From Amia ocellicauda (taxonomy: Eukaryota > Chordata > Actinopteri > Amiiformes > Amiidae): a DNA stretch of 64,000 nt. The notes below the pieces were generated by a model. It saw only the letters and a list, made by a program, of their open reading frames with translations. It did no database searches and was not told the origin of the DNA. The stretch is taken from the NCBI RefSeq assembly GCF_036373705.1, contig NC_089863.1, positions 7,415,357-7,479,356 on the forward strand, written 5' to 3'. A program made the translations under genes and the position numbers. Positions 1 through 12,361 of the stretch are shown here, piece after piece; the first letter of the stretch is position 1; every line of letters starts with the position of its first letter.

Positions 1-164
1 TTAAATTGCACTTTATATCTAGTTTTCATCGTATAACTTGCTTTTACATTGCTAGTACTCGTGTTGTTTATGATGTTTACCCCTATGTCCCGTTCCCTTG
101 AGCTATTAACTATGACTTCACATCTTGTCTGCGATTATTAGCTCACAATCTAGGATGTAGGACT

Positions 165-330
165 GGTATTAACTGAATATTTTCTTATGCACTTGTGTAA
201 TTTTGAACTTGTGATATGTTGTAATCTAATTTTATACTGTTTTGCACTTGTAATTCTCTTATGTTTTGTAAGTTGCCCTGGATAAGGGCATCTGCTAATA
301 AATAAATAATAATGATTATAATAATAATAA
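165..330 (+). repeat. SINE 3' part (tRNA-type fish SINE family)
   Basis: The segment ends in a diagnostic tail, 'gccctggataagggcatc' followed by 'tgctaataaa' and an AT-rich simple repeat. The same tail recurs near 22,560 and 30,620, preceded each time by a similar AT-rich body. The tRNA-related head of this family is visible separately at about 41,655-41,790. The 5' end of this copy is not clear. Confidence 0.6.
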
Positions 331-1827
331 TAATTTAAATCCATACTATTATACATTTTATTAAGGCATTCTCAGCATACCAAACTTCCCAGATTGACTT
401 CCGCTCTCATTTATATCATATTATTACCCCCCAAAATTACATTGTTATTCGTGTTGGCCTCATGAATATGGCATTAATATTTCTACCTGTAAATGAAGGC
501 GGTGAAAGTGTTTGAATTGTCCTGACTATATTTTTCCTTGTCTGACCTATCCTTTTCACCACCCACAGATTGACCTATCTGGCCCTTGCTTATGACATCA
601 CTGTTTAGCTTGTGTTGAAGTTGTGTTAATAATGTCTGTTTATTTCACAGTATTTCACCTGTCTCCTACAGATGTGTTCAGTTTTCGACTCGCTAGAACA
701 GGGATGCCCAACCCTGCTGGTCCTGGAGAGCCCCAATCCACTTAATCTTATAGGACTCCCTAAAGCAGCAATTTCTGAACACTGGGAACACATGTGATTT
801 ATTAATCATGTAAACAAGTCAACCAAGGGAATTCTTCCCTCACACCACACCACCTGCTTCACGGATGAGAATGAAATACTTCCAGGTGTTAATAAATAGG
901 TGCTACAAGGGTGACCTCTAAAACATGCTGGATAAGGACTCTCCAGGACCAGGGCTGGACACGCTTGCATTAAAAGATAGGACAGTCAAATTGCTGACAA
1001 AAACAAAAGGGACCGGAAGTCAGCCTGGGATGTTTTGTATGCTGGAAACTATTGTATCCTAGATCAGGACTGCAGAATCCTGGTATTGTATAATCGAGTT
1101 GTGATGAGGCGGAATTGCTCATCACGGAGCTGTCTTTCATAATGTCTCCTTTCAGAACCACCAGGCACTTCATTTTGATTTCTGCGCTACTGTTTAAGTT
1201 AATTAAGGTCTTGTTAATAGTATACAAAAGACAAAATGCAAGTGTACATTTCCATTTCTTTATTTTCTTTTTGTTTAAGTGTAGGAGTTCATTCACTAGT
1301 TTGTGCTGGAACTTCCTCCTGGATCCAAATCACCCAGGTTTCTATTAAAACTAAATTATGTATCTGTTTAGTTGAATGTATTTTCAGATACATTTATACA
1401 TTTAGTTTTTAGTTTCAGAGAGTCCTGCGTTTGTTTGTTTGTTTTGTATAGTTTGTGTTGACTTTTTGCTGGAATACATCTTAATCTCCCCATTGAGCAC
1501 CTGGGAGGGCTCCCTTATGCAAGTATTGTATTTTATAGTGTACAAAAATGACACAGACAGATTGATAGGTAGATAGATGGACATAAATACTGGTAGACAA
1601 GGAGCTTTAAATTTTTAAGCAGGAGCAAAAATCGTGAATTTGAATGATTTGGGTAGAATGACAGGCTGATCATTTGAATGTGACAGGTATTCAGCCAGAT
1701 TTGAATTATTTATGCATAGCCCTACTTGGCCATATTTGCTTCTGTTGCTGACCAAAACAGGCCTAAGAGAAGTGGTACCATAATATTACAATATTACTCT
1801 TTCTCCCTCCAGTGTCGGTGTGGTAAG
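331..1827. other. Intergenic stretch, no gene seen
   Basis: AT-rich DNA with no convincing exon. It holds a MITE-like inverted repeat at 699-967 and a cluster of three ATTTGAAT octamers at 1638, 1672 and 1699. The open frames here are short, lack conserved motifs and look like chance. Confidence 0.6.
699..967. mobile_element. MITE-like inverted-repeat element
   Basis: The left end reads cagggatgcccaaccctg followed by 'gtcctggagag'. The right end contains the inverse 'ctctccaggaccagggctgg' and closes with 'acgcttg'. About 30 bp at each end are complementary with mismatches, enclosing about 200 bp of non-coding DNA. I found no clean target-site duplication. It resembles the CAG-starting hAT MITEs elsewhere in the window, but the family is unproven. 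Confidence 0.55.
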
Positions 1828-4800
1828 TTCTTAAGAACATAAGAAAGTTTACAAATGAGTAAATTCGACCCATCGTGCTCGTTTGGTGTCCATTAATATC
1901 TAAGTGATCCAAGCATTTTATCCAGTCTATTTTTAAATGTTCCCAAACTTTCAGCTTCAGCCACATCGCTGGGGAGTTTGTTCAGATTGTGGTGCCTCTC
2001 TGTGTGAAGAAGTGTCTCCTGTTTTCCGTCTTGAATGCCTTGAAGTAAAGCCCTCAACGGGCCTCAAATCTAGGCCCCAGCCCGGCCCTTGTCTGACAGC
2101 TGATCACAATTCTCGGCCCGAGTCCGACTGGAGCCCGTGTTTTTTTTTTTTTTTCTCCATTACACAGCCTATACTACTGTTGCAGCCATAAAATGCTTTT
2201 AATGACAAAGTAGTTATATTTATTTTAGTTTCTTTATTAAGTTGAGTTAAGTGAGTTGATCATGTTTGATCAATTTAGCCTCTCAAATCAACACTTGACT
2301 TGCCTATAATAAAATCCATAAACACTTCAAGCATATCACACAATGTTAGTATAAATGTTTATTATCACCACCACAGTAAAAAGGCATTTGTGACAAGCTG
2401 ACCAGGCTGCTCTGCTGCTCGCAACGGCAAACGAACGGGCTGTACGATCTAAACACATAAAATAAACACGCAGGTTATCTGACCTCAAAGCATCAGCACA
2501 GGACATGGCCATTCTTATGTCCAATAGTTTCCAACAGTTAAACTAATGAAAATAAAGTCCAATCAATCGAAAAACAAGACAGCCTCCTAATCTTAACATG
2601 ACTACAGCCAGAAGAACAGTCTCTTACAGAGCATCAAGGAGAAAAAGCACAGCATCCACAGTGGAGGTTTCAGTTCAGTCCTGTTTCTTCTGTATCTTCC
2701 AGCTGCGCTGAAGGCGCTGCTGCTGCTGCCGCTGGCGGGGACACTGACACCGTGCGAGCCGGTCTGCTTAGGCGCGGTAGCTCTCGTGTCATGCGTGTCA
2801 GTGTGATAGGTTATAAAACGTCTTTCTATGTTTGTTTTACCATCATCAACTTCTCATAGTTTCTTTTAATTAATTAATGTCTAAAATATAAAAAGGAGGA
2901 GGAGCATAAAACAGGCCCGATGCCCGGCCCGCGTGTGAACTATGACATGAAAATTGGCACGAAGCCCCCCAGCCCGAGGGGTGTAAATAAGTCGGGGCCC
3001 GTCGGGCTAGGGCTGAAATGCAGGACTCTACCTTGAAGCCCAATTTCCATTTGTGTACCCGGGTGCGTGTGTCCCTGCTGATCTGGAAAAGCTCCTCTGG
3101 TTTGATGTGGTCGATGCGCTTCATGATTTTGAAGACTTGGATCAAGTCCCCACGTAGTCTCTTCTGTTCCAGGGTGAAGAGGTTCAGGTCAGGGTTTGTT
3201 GCACTTTGTTGTGCTTGTTGTGGTGTGGAATCTACAAGCAGCCCTTCCTGGTAGGTTACATATTTAGCATAATGTGAGAAGTGCCATAGAGAGCTAGTGT
3301 TCCCCTGTTAGTATAGTTAGTTAATTGCTCGCAGATTCCCGGTATGGACGTCTCCACTTACATTCTGGACAGGGGCAAGAGCATCATCCTGTATTCTACT
3401 AAAAGGGGAATTAGTTTGCTATTCTGACATTTATACATAAACAGATAAACTGCGGATTTGTTAGTGTGGATGTAATTAAACCTCACCTCCAAGATTAAAC
3501 TGCATGAACACGACAATATACCCTAACATTCTGTTTGCCTTTTTATTGCTTCCCCACATTTGGATGGAGAAAGTGAGGAGTCCACATAGACTCCTAGATC
3601 TTTCTCATGCTTTACTTCATCTAGTTCTATTCCTCCCATAGTGTAATTATAGTGGACATTTTTGTTACCTGCGTGTATTACCTTGCACTTGTCCACATTG
3701 AATTTCATCTGCCAGGTGTCGGCCCACAACTGAATATTATCTAAGTCCCTTTGAATAGCCTGTGCTGCTGAGATTGTATCTGCTGAGCCACCTATTATAG
3801 TATCATCTGCAAATTTGACAAGTTTGCAAAGTATCCCAGAGTCCAGATCATTAATATAGATTAGAAAAAGCACAGGCCCTAGTACTGATCCCTGTGGAAC
3901 TCCACTAACAACCTCACTCCAGTTAGAAGCGACTCCTCTAATCGACACCCTCTGTTTCCTAGACATCAACCAGTTCATAATCCATCTACATACATTACCC
4001 TGAGTGCCTGCAGCTTCCAATTTGAGGATCAGTCTTTGGTGTGGAACCTTATCAAAAGCTTTTTGAAAATCTAAGTATATCATATCATATGCTTTCACAT
4101 GATCTACAGCTGCAGTTGCATGTTCAAAAAATTATAATAAATTAGTAAAGACATGATCTGCCTCATCTAAACCCGTGTTGACTATCTCCAAGAATATGGT
4201 TTTCATTGAGATGCTCCTCTATTTTCTGTCTAATAATTTTTTCCAACATTTTACAGGTGATACAGGTGAGACTGATTGGTCTGTAATTTCCTGGCTCAGT
4301 TTTGTCCCCTTTCTTGTGGATTGGTATGTCATTTGCTGTCTTCCAGTCAGTTGGCACATCCCCTGTTCTAAGTGTCATTTGGAATATTTTACTTACATAT
4401 ACATAATTTCCCTAATTTATTTAAGTACTGTCTGAAATATACCATCTGGCCCAGGTGATTTGTTTGTTTTTAATTCTGCTAGTCTCTTTAGTACCTCCTC
4501 CTCATTTATCCTGATCTCTCTTAGGGTTTGACCTGTTTCACTTCCTCCTTTATTTACCTCTTGCTGTTGTAGTATTGAAAAAAGCTCTTTGCATTAGTTT
4601 TAGCTCCAAGAGCTATGTTTCTTTCTATTTCTATTTCTTTGCTTTCCTTTTAACATTTATTTTGTAGATCTATATATTATTTGTTTAGTCTCTATCCCTG
4701 TTATATAGTGCATACAATATGTTCTTTCTTTTGATATTTTCATGCCTACTTCTATTAAACCATTTTGGCCAGTGTTTTTTGGTCCTCAATTTGTTAAGTT
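1828..4800 (-). mobile_element. Degenerate CR1-like non-LTR retrotransposon (LINE), interrupted
   Basis: A 5'-truncated LINE on the minus strand. Reverse-transcriptase sequence lies at 4378-4163 (motif GNYRPISLTCITCKMLEKII) and 4098-3523 (YLDFQKAFDKVPHQRL, then GVPQGSVLGPVLFLIYINDL and the catalytic FADD). The 3' part of the ORF and its tail lie at 3187-3031 and 2045-1828, split by a 985-bp hAT insertion. About 3190-3510 is unrelated or rearranged sequence. Frameshifts and gaps make it non-functional. The same family appears at 41,868-42,730 and 58,735-60,401, and as 3' tails near 17,993 and 47,878. I could not settle the exact clade (CR1, L2 or Rex-like). Confidence 0.85.
2046..3030. mobile_element. 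Non-autonomous hAT-like element inserted in the LINE
   Basis: The 985-bp insert is flanked by a perfect 8-bp duplication, ccttgaag, at 2038-2045 and 3031-3038. LINE sequence continues on both sides. Its ends are weak inverted repeats (TAAAGCCCTCAA left, TAGAGTCCTGCA when the right end is read inward). It carries GC-rich subterminal segments (2060-2140 and 2910-3015) with repeated 'ggcccg' words and no transposase frame. An 8-bp duplication is typical of hAT elements, so I infer a non-autonomous hAT. Confidence 0.7.
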
Positions 4801-6091
4801 TTGGTACAAGACTTTATTTACACAATAAATTACGACAGACTTTCAACATCAATATGTCAACAAACTGAAAATCTGGGTTTTTGTTTTCTGGGGTTAAATA
4901 GCAGTTTTGTTTGTTGATAAACCTTTAAATAAATAGAGAAAGACATGATGAGAACTTCAGTGTATTTTGCTGAAGTTGTAAATAATTTTCTATTACATTG
5001 AAGCATCTAAATATAGAACTTAGTGTAAAAATAAATTCAATTCAAGGGTAAATGTAAAGCATTTGCAAAAGATGAGAAAAAATAATAATAAACATACTAA
5101 AATAGAAAGTGTAATTGAGAGACTGATTGATCAACTAAAGGATAGATTGATCAATTAAATCCATAATACTTGAGAGTAGGTTTGCATTCAGCAGAAGTAA
5201 GAATCCTCCCTCAAGCTAAAATGGTCACTATCAATCATGACGACCTGAATTTGCAATGGGCGTGTGAAAGTTGTGATTCGACAGATGGAGACGCAGAGAT
5301 ATCATATACAGATATCATCCCTTGAGCTCTGAGCTACAGCAATGTCACCTCACGGATTTGAATGAGCTAGGCAAAAACGAGAAGGAAAGAAATTTGAATT
5401 GTACAGGCCTGCAGTGGAGTGCAGGTGATTTGAATAGCCCCTGTCTTGCAGATGATTTGAATGTTGTCAACCGCATCTAAAAGGCATTACCATGTCGCAG
5501 GTCACCTGCTCTTGAATAATGCTCTGCCCCGTCTGCTACCACAGACAACAGAGAAAAGCACGATGACCCCCTGTACTTCAGACATAAAAAGGCACAGCTA
5601 CAGACAGGAGGCTCAGCTAATTTGGTTGCCCCTGTGAGAAAAGAAGAAAAAATGATCCAGTTGAACAGGGAAATCGGCGATACTCCATGTAAACAGTCCT
5701 ACTGACATAGGAGGGCATACAGAACCAATCAGTTTTCAAACCGCAATATTCAAACCCAGTGGATAACAATCTCAAGTTACAGATCAGACACTGTGGTGTA
5801 GAGAAATAGAAAAACAACACACAAGGGCAGTCCCTCTGTTATGACAGTGCGGTTATGGGACCTGCAGCCAGGCTGAAGGGTAATTTCTCTTTCTCTTTGC
5901 AAGTGGTAGGTTTTCTTTCCATGTCATTTGCTCAGCTGTGTGGCTGTGCAGCTGCGGGGGTGGTTGGAGGATCTGACTTTTAGACTGTCAGTCCCCGTGA
6001 GGAGATATACTGAAAGGTAAAGAATAAAATAAAGAACACCAGGGAACAATGAATGAAAGTAAGTAAAGAAAACATACAGAAACCGATCCAC
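4801..6091. other. Non-coding stretch upstream of the lectin gene
   Basis: No supported exon. It contains four ATTTGAAT octamers at 5356, 5392, 5428 and 5455. The 5428-5520 part resembles the sequence just upstream of the lectin gene at 6407-6490, so it may be a duplicated promoter-proximal segment. A TATA-like 'cataaaaagg' lies at about 5582. Confidence 0.45.
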
Positions 6092-6310
6092 TGCTGGATG
6101 AAGGCCTCTGCTGGATGTTTCCATGTCCTTCGATCTACAGCTTCCCTTTCAGGTGCCATGCCTGCAGATGTTCTTATTTCATCTTTCCATCTTTTAAGTC
6201 ATCTTCTCCTCTTTTCATCTCTTGTGATCCATTCGATAGCTTCTTTCGTCCAACTTTGATCGGTTCTTTTTGCGATGTGTCCGGCCCACTGCCAAAGGGA
6301 CACATCGCCT
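6092..6310 (-). mobile_element. RTE-like LINE 3' ORF relic
   Basis: Read on the minus strand, this segment encodes a peptide beginning WQWAGHIAKRTDQSW and continuing TKEAIEWITRDEKRRR. That matches the characteristic C-terminal end of vertebrate RTE/BovB-type LINE ORFs (the 'RWAGHIARR...W' region) as I know the family. Only the last 70 or so codons remain, with frame breaks afterwards. Confidence 0.6.
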
Positions 6311-6406
6311 CTTGAATCAAAAACATGACATCTTATTAAATTGAAGGAGAATGATAGCATCTAGGTTCAATCATCTGGAACAGCCAAGTGCGTCAGAGTC
6401 CAGGTT

Positions 6407-6618
6407 ATTTGAATAGGCCGATTCCTGTACATGATTTGAATGGTATCTGCATAGGCTGGTGGAGTATTACAAAGTCGCTGGCTAGCAAAGATAAGCCCCT
6501 CTCAGAAACACCTCTACTACAGGGAAAGGGGCAAGCAATGCGATTCTGTCCCATTCCAGGCGCTGATTTCAACCTGGAGGAAGACGCAGGCATCTGAAGG
6601 GGACTTATACCGGGAAAG
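6407..6618 (+). promoter_or_regulatory. Candidate promoter and 5' UTR exon of the lectin gene
   Basis: Two ATTTGAAT octamers 27 bp apart (6407, 6434) precede a stretch that ends in a good donor, 'gggaaag/gtaact', after 6618. The next acceptor, 'cctgcaatag', gives an exon starting at 6772, which carries the lectin start codon. This is inferred from splice-site patterns only. No TATA box is clear and the transcription start is unknown. Confidence 0.35.
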
Positions 6619-6783
6619 GTAACTTTTAATGGAATACAGAGGGATAGACATACTATACGGTACAGAACGTCAATAACCTGTTGTCAGTATACATGGAAAC
6701 CACTCAATATTTGAAAGAAAATGTCATTTGAAAGAGCAAAACCAACAACCATGATTTCTTTCCTGCAATAGGCAAAAGAGAGG

Positions 6784-7014
6784 ATGAGAGGAAAGAAGAG
6801 TCTCTGTATTGCCTTCCTTCTCCTGGGTGAGTGTTGGTCTTATCAGCTCTGATTTAATTTAACTTACTTGGTTTTATGAGTATGTTGAATTGGCTCATCA
6901 ATACATGTCTAATGCTTGCCTCTGATTTCGCAAGTTATTTGTTTAGGTTATGGCTGGGATTAAATCAAAACTTTGACCTATCCCTGTGTAACAATGAATT
7001 AATATATTAATATA

Positions 7015-7063
<49 letters not shown>

Positions 7064-9798
7064 CTCTGGAAAAAAGAGACCACTCCAAGTTCACAAATCA
7101 ATGTTAAGTGGTCTCTTAATTTTTGTCCAGAGCTGTATATGTTTCAAAATTAAATGTGGAGTATGGTGGTTAGATAAGTGGGAAGAAAATCATCATTTAA
7201 ATACATGAAACTTTGAGGCACTGACACAACAAAATGTGGAAAAGTTCAAGGGGGAGCAGACTTTCTATAGACAGTTTACATTCTTGCATATGCAACACAA
7301 CTGTATCACAAAAAGCTCAACACAGTGACACAATACTTTTTAAGAGTATTACACTGCATCTATGCATAATCCTATTGTAATTATTAATTAGTGCACATGT
7401 ACTTACTAAGTGAATAGTGGTGAATAAGGTACACTCATTGTAAATGTTTACCATTAGAGACAATACCTCCTACAGGACTTTGGTATCAGGATTGTCCAGA
7501 ACATGTATATGCATTTCCTACATTTACATAAACCAAATGTTTCGTGATGTAACGTAATGTTTCGTTACTCGGTGAACTGCATTGCCCAAAGCTTTAATTT
7601 TCAAACAAACGGGTACAATTAACTCAAATTCAAGCACACAACAAAAAACAAAAGCACCAAACATTAGTATGCACTAGAATGACCTTTCTTTCTTCCTGAT
7701 ATGATTTCCTTACCTGTTTGTTTATGGTTACGTATAGGAAAGTAGGTGCATGGACTTTTCAAGATACATTTTTTTTTAATGTTCTCCATCTCTGAGACAA
7801 TATTGTAGCACAGGGAGCAAAATCTGGGGTTATACAGTTATATTAGGACAACCTGATATGGTAGCACAGATTGAATTTACACTGGATCCAAAGTACTGTG
7901 CAATTGTGCAATGACCCTCTCTCGTTCGACATACCATAACAGCTATCCTCCCTCTCACATTTCTTCTCTCAGTAGCTTGTGTCGCCCACACTGTTGCCAT
8001 GGAAAACCGGACGTTTCACTTGCTGAACCAACGCCTTAGCTTTGAAGACGCCCGCAATTTCTGCAGAGAGACCTTCGATGACCTAGCTATCTTCCAGACC
8101 GTGCAAGAGGCTCAAGTAGTGTTGGACTTAGCGAACCAGACAAATGAAAAGGTGTGGATCGGGGGCGTCTACAGTAAAAACCAGTTTGGATGGGTGACGA
8201 ACGAGACCATGAGGTTTACCTGCCTGCCCTGGGAGACCTCCAACAGCACCATGGACTACTGTGGGACCTTGAACCCGGTCACGGAAATGTGGGAGCTGAG
8301 AAATTGTGATGACAAGAGTCTGGCTGTCTGCCTAAGTGAGTACCAAGAAACCAGGGTTCTCTTGCGCCGTGTCAAAGCTGTGATGGAATGTAATCAGGCC
8401 GAAATATCGGTTTCAAACCAAAACGTTTTAGCTTGTGGTTTCATGTGCTCGGTCCATCAGGAAGTCCAAGCATTCATTCTCTCTTCTTCTATCTTTGCTG
8501 GTTGTATTCCACCTCCAGGCTCATCACACCTTAGCTGTGCTGTTAGCTGTTAGTTTTTACATATTTTCCATTTGGTCTGCAAACAAAAAAGTCCTTATAT
8601 TCCTCACATAGATACTGTGATCATGTTGTTCCCTGTGTGGACCAGGAAAGCATGTTTTCCTTGTGCATGTGTGTCTTATGTGGCAACCAAACCATCTGCT
8701 TATGTCTCATCGTTTGCCAAGTCTTTCATTCGCGCCTGTCAGACAGAAACAAGGTTTGGGATTCCGATGTGGGATCATTGGTTATTGGCATGATCGATGT
8801 TGGCCTTCACACAATCTATAGCCCTCTGTGATATCTGATCATATCATACCATCATGAGAGTTTTGGGAAGGAGAGGAATCCATAAATGAAGTGCAATCTG
8901 GCTTGGCGTGCATAGATTGGTCACTATTTACTCTCCCCGTGGGTTTTGGGGCTGTGAAATCCAAATGTTAGATGGGTTTGGCAACTGCACATCACCGAAT
9001 ATCACACAAAGACCCTGAACCCTGTAATTCTCACTCAGCCTTCTTCTCAAAGTTTTCCTTAATGTCCAAGGCTTGCATTGCTCGGCCGCGGTACTGACGC
9101 TTTGAGCGTTACCCCCTTCACCGCGGGATGCTACGTGATAAAACATCAGGTTTGTGTTACAAATACTTGTATCCTGTGATTGCTTCCCAGCTTGAGATCA
9201 GAACGAATTGAAGGCAATTGAAGAGTAAAGAGGTAAACAAATTAACTAAAAAAAAATGATGATGATGATCGTGATGATTATTATTAATAATAATATTTAG
9301 GTCAACCTAACATTTTTAAGAGAACAGCAAAAATTGCAGGGCAGCACAGTGGTGCATGGGAGAAGATTTCTAGGGTCTACCTGCGCCGTCTACTGTGTAC
9401 GCTCAGGTTCCTTCATGTTCTTTACCCCAAATGCAGACATCAACAGGACACTGCAGTTCGTGAAGGAAAAGAAAACGTGGAAGTCGGCCCTGCAGTACTG
9501 TCGCGACAACTACACCGACCTGGTGAGCATCTCCTACGCCAGGGAACAGCGCCAGGTCACCCAGTTCCTCCTTAGCGTCGGATCGCCAGACTGGGTGTGG
9601 CTGGGCCTGAAGAAGCACATGGCCTGGGGGTACTGGTACTGGACTGATGACCAGCCACTGCAGTACTACTCCTTCTGGGCCGACGGGCAGCCCAGCGACC
9701 CTTTCGATGAGAGGTGTGGGGTGGCTGGCCTGTCCAATGGCAGCTACCGCTGGTATGACACCTGCTGCGAAGTGCCGCGTCCGTTTGTGTGCTACTAG
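6784..9798 (+). CDS. Secreted protein with two C-type lectin-like domains
   Basis: Three coding exons join in frame: 6784-6826 (phase 1), 7973-8335 (phase 1) and 9437-9798, giving 255 aa. The first exon starts MRGKKSLCIAFLLL, a signal peptide that runs on into exon 2. CTLD1 (about residues 28-135) has the four framework cysteines (NFC, DYCG, RNC, AVC) and an IGG near the WIGL position. CTLD2 (about 136-255) has WVWLGL, RCGV and CC/VC cysteines. Neither has a full calcium/mannose site: CTLD2 carries QPS and WYD where EPN/QPD and WND are usual, and CTLD1 carries WEL. There is no transmembrane segment after CTLD2, so the product should be secreted. It resembles short fish lectins annotated as 'macrophage mannose receptor-like'. 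Ligand unknown. Confidence 0.85.
7017..7137. mobile_element. (TA)n microsatellite plus short Tc1-type inverted-repeat element
   Basis: A (TA)n run from 7017 to 7060 abuts a hairpin at 7061-7137. The hairpin starts TAGCTCTGGAAAAAAGAGAC and ends with its inverse, GTCTCTTAATTTTTGTCCAG followed by AGCTGTA, with a TA at each edge. This is the size and form of a miniature Tc1/mariner derivative. It lies in intron 1 of the lectin gene. Confidence 0.65.
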
Positions 9799-10066
9799 CC
9801 TTGGCTGGAAATGCATTTTTAACATATTGGTAGATGATCTATGGTCCTTATATGTTTCGTAGACCACAACGTGACCCTTTCTTTGTATATAGAATATACA
9901 TGAGATATATGTCCAGTATAACTTAGTCTGAAATCCTCACCTGTTTTATACAGACATGGACACATAAATATATGCATTAGTCTAAAATGGATTGACACTG
10001 GTGTTTTCCATGTACAAAAAAGGGCCAATTTTGGTATGAGAAAAAATATCTACCAATATATTCCAA

Positions 10067-10072
10067 AATAAA
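10067..10072 (+). promoter_or_regulatory. Polyadenylation signal of the lectin gene
   Basis: AATAAA lies 269 bp after the lectin stop codon. It is followed by a T-rich stretch and an A-run at 10,100-10,113. This is a plausible cleavage region that gives a short 3' UTR. Confidence 0.5.
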
Positions 10073-10113
10073 TGTTTGTTCCTTATGGGTCTCCCTATTA
10101 AAAAAAAAAAAAA

Positions 10114-12330
10114 ACTGCAGTTCTCTTCATATCCAGTCCTGGAGGGTCCCAATCAAACAGGATTTCTTGGTCTATTTCAATCAATCCCCCCCATCCTCTG
10201 AAGGAAGCAGATTATCAAGCAATTAGGAGCTCAGGTGCAGCGCCCTCTGGGACCTTATCTGAAAAGCAGGGTGGATTTTAGCTGGCTCTCATTTTTTTTT
10301 TTTTTTCTGAATAGTTACAAATCTTAAAGGCACAAATCTAGTATACAAAAAATTTAGTTACAGAGTACAGACATACAAATATGTATTGTTGTTTCTGACA
10401 TTTAAGGATAGAATTGCAGTTAGGCTTTGGAGAATAAAGCACAGGGTTGTGCATTCAGCACAGAGAAGCAGTTTTTTTTTCTTTATTTCTTTTTCTTTAT
10501 TTAAATGTTATGCCAAATGTCAGGTCGGATAATTTCTGCTTCTTTTACTCCAAACATCTGGTTTGACTGCTAGTATCAGCTAACAATATCTTCTACTGGT
10601 CAACAGACTCCATCGAGACAAAATCAAGATGTGTGTCAAGGAGTGTGTGAAGGAGAAACTACCCAAGACTCTTTGCAGCAATGATGGAATTGTTCGAGTC
10701 TTGTAAGAGAAAGGAAGTAAGATAAACAGAGCTTATTTGTCAAGATATCTGAAGACCTAGTTTTAAATGCAGGAACTCTCGGATGTCAGTAAGAAAAGTG
10801 TAGTCAAAATAAACGAAGACCAAAATCATGTTCAGCTTTTTATTGTAGATGGTATTTTTAAAAATAAAGATTTAAGGGAGCCAACACTAGCCTTTTTGTT
10901 GTTATTTTTAACTCATCAGCCCCATTAATGCAGCCACTCACCTGCAATGGGATCATGCATGTCTGATAATAGTTTGAAAATGAAGTTTGGGAAGAGCCAG
11001 CACTCTGAAGTGAGGGGAAGGGGTCAACCCCAGTCTCACTCATACATAAATATCCAAAGAGTCATTTTGTTGTCTGAAGCATAATCAAACAGGAAGACTT
11101 GTGGAGCAGCTTAAATATGTATTAAAATACATTTATTAGCACAGAAATTAAAAGGGTACAATTACACAAAGGGGAAGTTCCCTCCACCAGAAAAATAACA
11201 AAATAATTCCCCACACTTGCAAGACAACTTCAGATTTCACATTTTAATTTCCCACCACTACTTTGAGTGGCTTCTGCCTTATCAACATTGAAGATGAAGC
11301 AACACTGTAAATATGTATGTATTTTATTGTATTATACCTTAATGTAACATTGTGCAGCTAATTATGTATGTGTAGCTGTCACTCTTTCTGCTGTTATTTG
11401 CTGTAAATGTAATTATTAAAGCAAAGAAAGAATATAGTACAATTAAAATACATATTTTGTAGCAAATTTTCATGTATATTATATAAAAATAATATTTATC
11501 ACCTGAGCTTGAGGCAATCACAACTTTTAGTCCCTTTTGATCAATTTTAGTCCCAAGTGTTTGTGAGTTGATGATACAGCACCTGGCCCCTTTTCAGACA
11601 TGCATCAGATTCACGCAGCACAGACCTTATTAAACCTCACTGAAGCTGCTGTCTGATGGAAAAAGATGTGGTCATTTAGTCACTCAGTAGTCACCACAGA
11701 AAGAATGTGGTTAGAGGGTCTGCCGTGCCTATATGCGTTAGCATCCGCAGCATCTGTAGTTGAACCGCTGCCTATGACTCCACGATGACTGATTACCGTC
11801 TGTCTTTCTCTCTTTGTGTCTCGGCCTGCACTGCCCCTCTGATCCTGCTGGCTTCTGAGCACAACACAAAATCTAACCCAGCCCCTAAATCGCCCGGGAG
11901 TCTATAGTGGGGGTGTACTCTTCCCAGATCGCATCCCTTCAAATGATCCACCCACGGTTCCGACAGGTCCTGATAAAGAGGCCGGGCGTTGTAACAGAAA
12001 ACTAACCATAAACGTTGAAGACACTTTAAATGGCTGTAAACTGACATGTTCGGAACACGTAGCTGATACACATAACACGCAGCCACAGGTTAAACAACAC
12101 TTCCCTTCATTCTTAGCACAGTGCATAAGACCCTAATTATGTCAAGATTATGGGTTAAAAGATTAACGGTCTTTCACATTGGTAGCCCAAACCAAGAAAA
12201 TCCCATGTATGACTCACTGTAAAACAATTCCCTGCCTGTCACTCTGCCTTTGTGAAAACTCCCAATTTTGCAGAAATTGTGTATAAATTGTATGATGGTG
12301 GAAACTTTATTTTTTGGTACTTTTTGTGGT

Positions 12331-12361
<31 letters not shown>

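Noticed and set aside
9403..9867. 154-codon minus-strand frame
   Set aside because: Antisense to the CTLD2 exon, whose conserved cysteines and splice phase identify the true strand.
10629..10706. Cysteine-containing 25-residue peptide starting MCVKECVKE
   Set aside because: Too short, with no signal peptide, clear splice sites or recognised fold. Could be chance.
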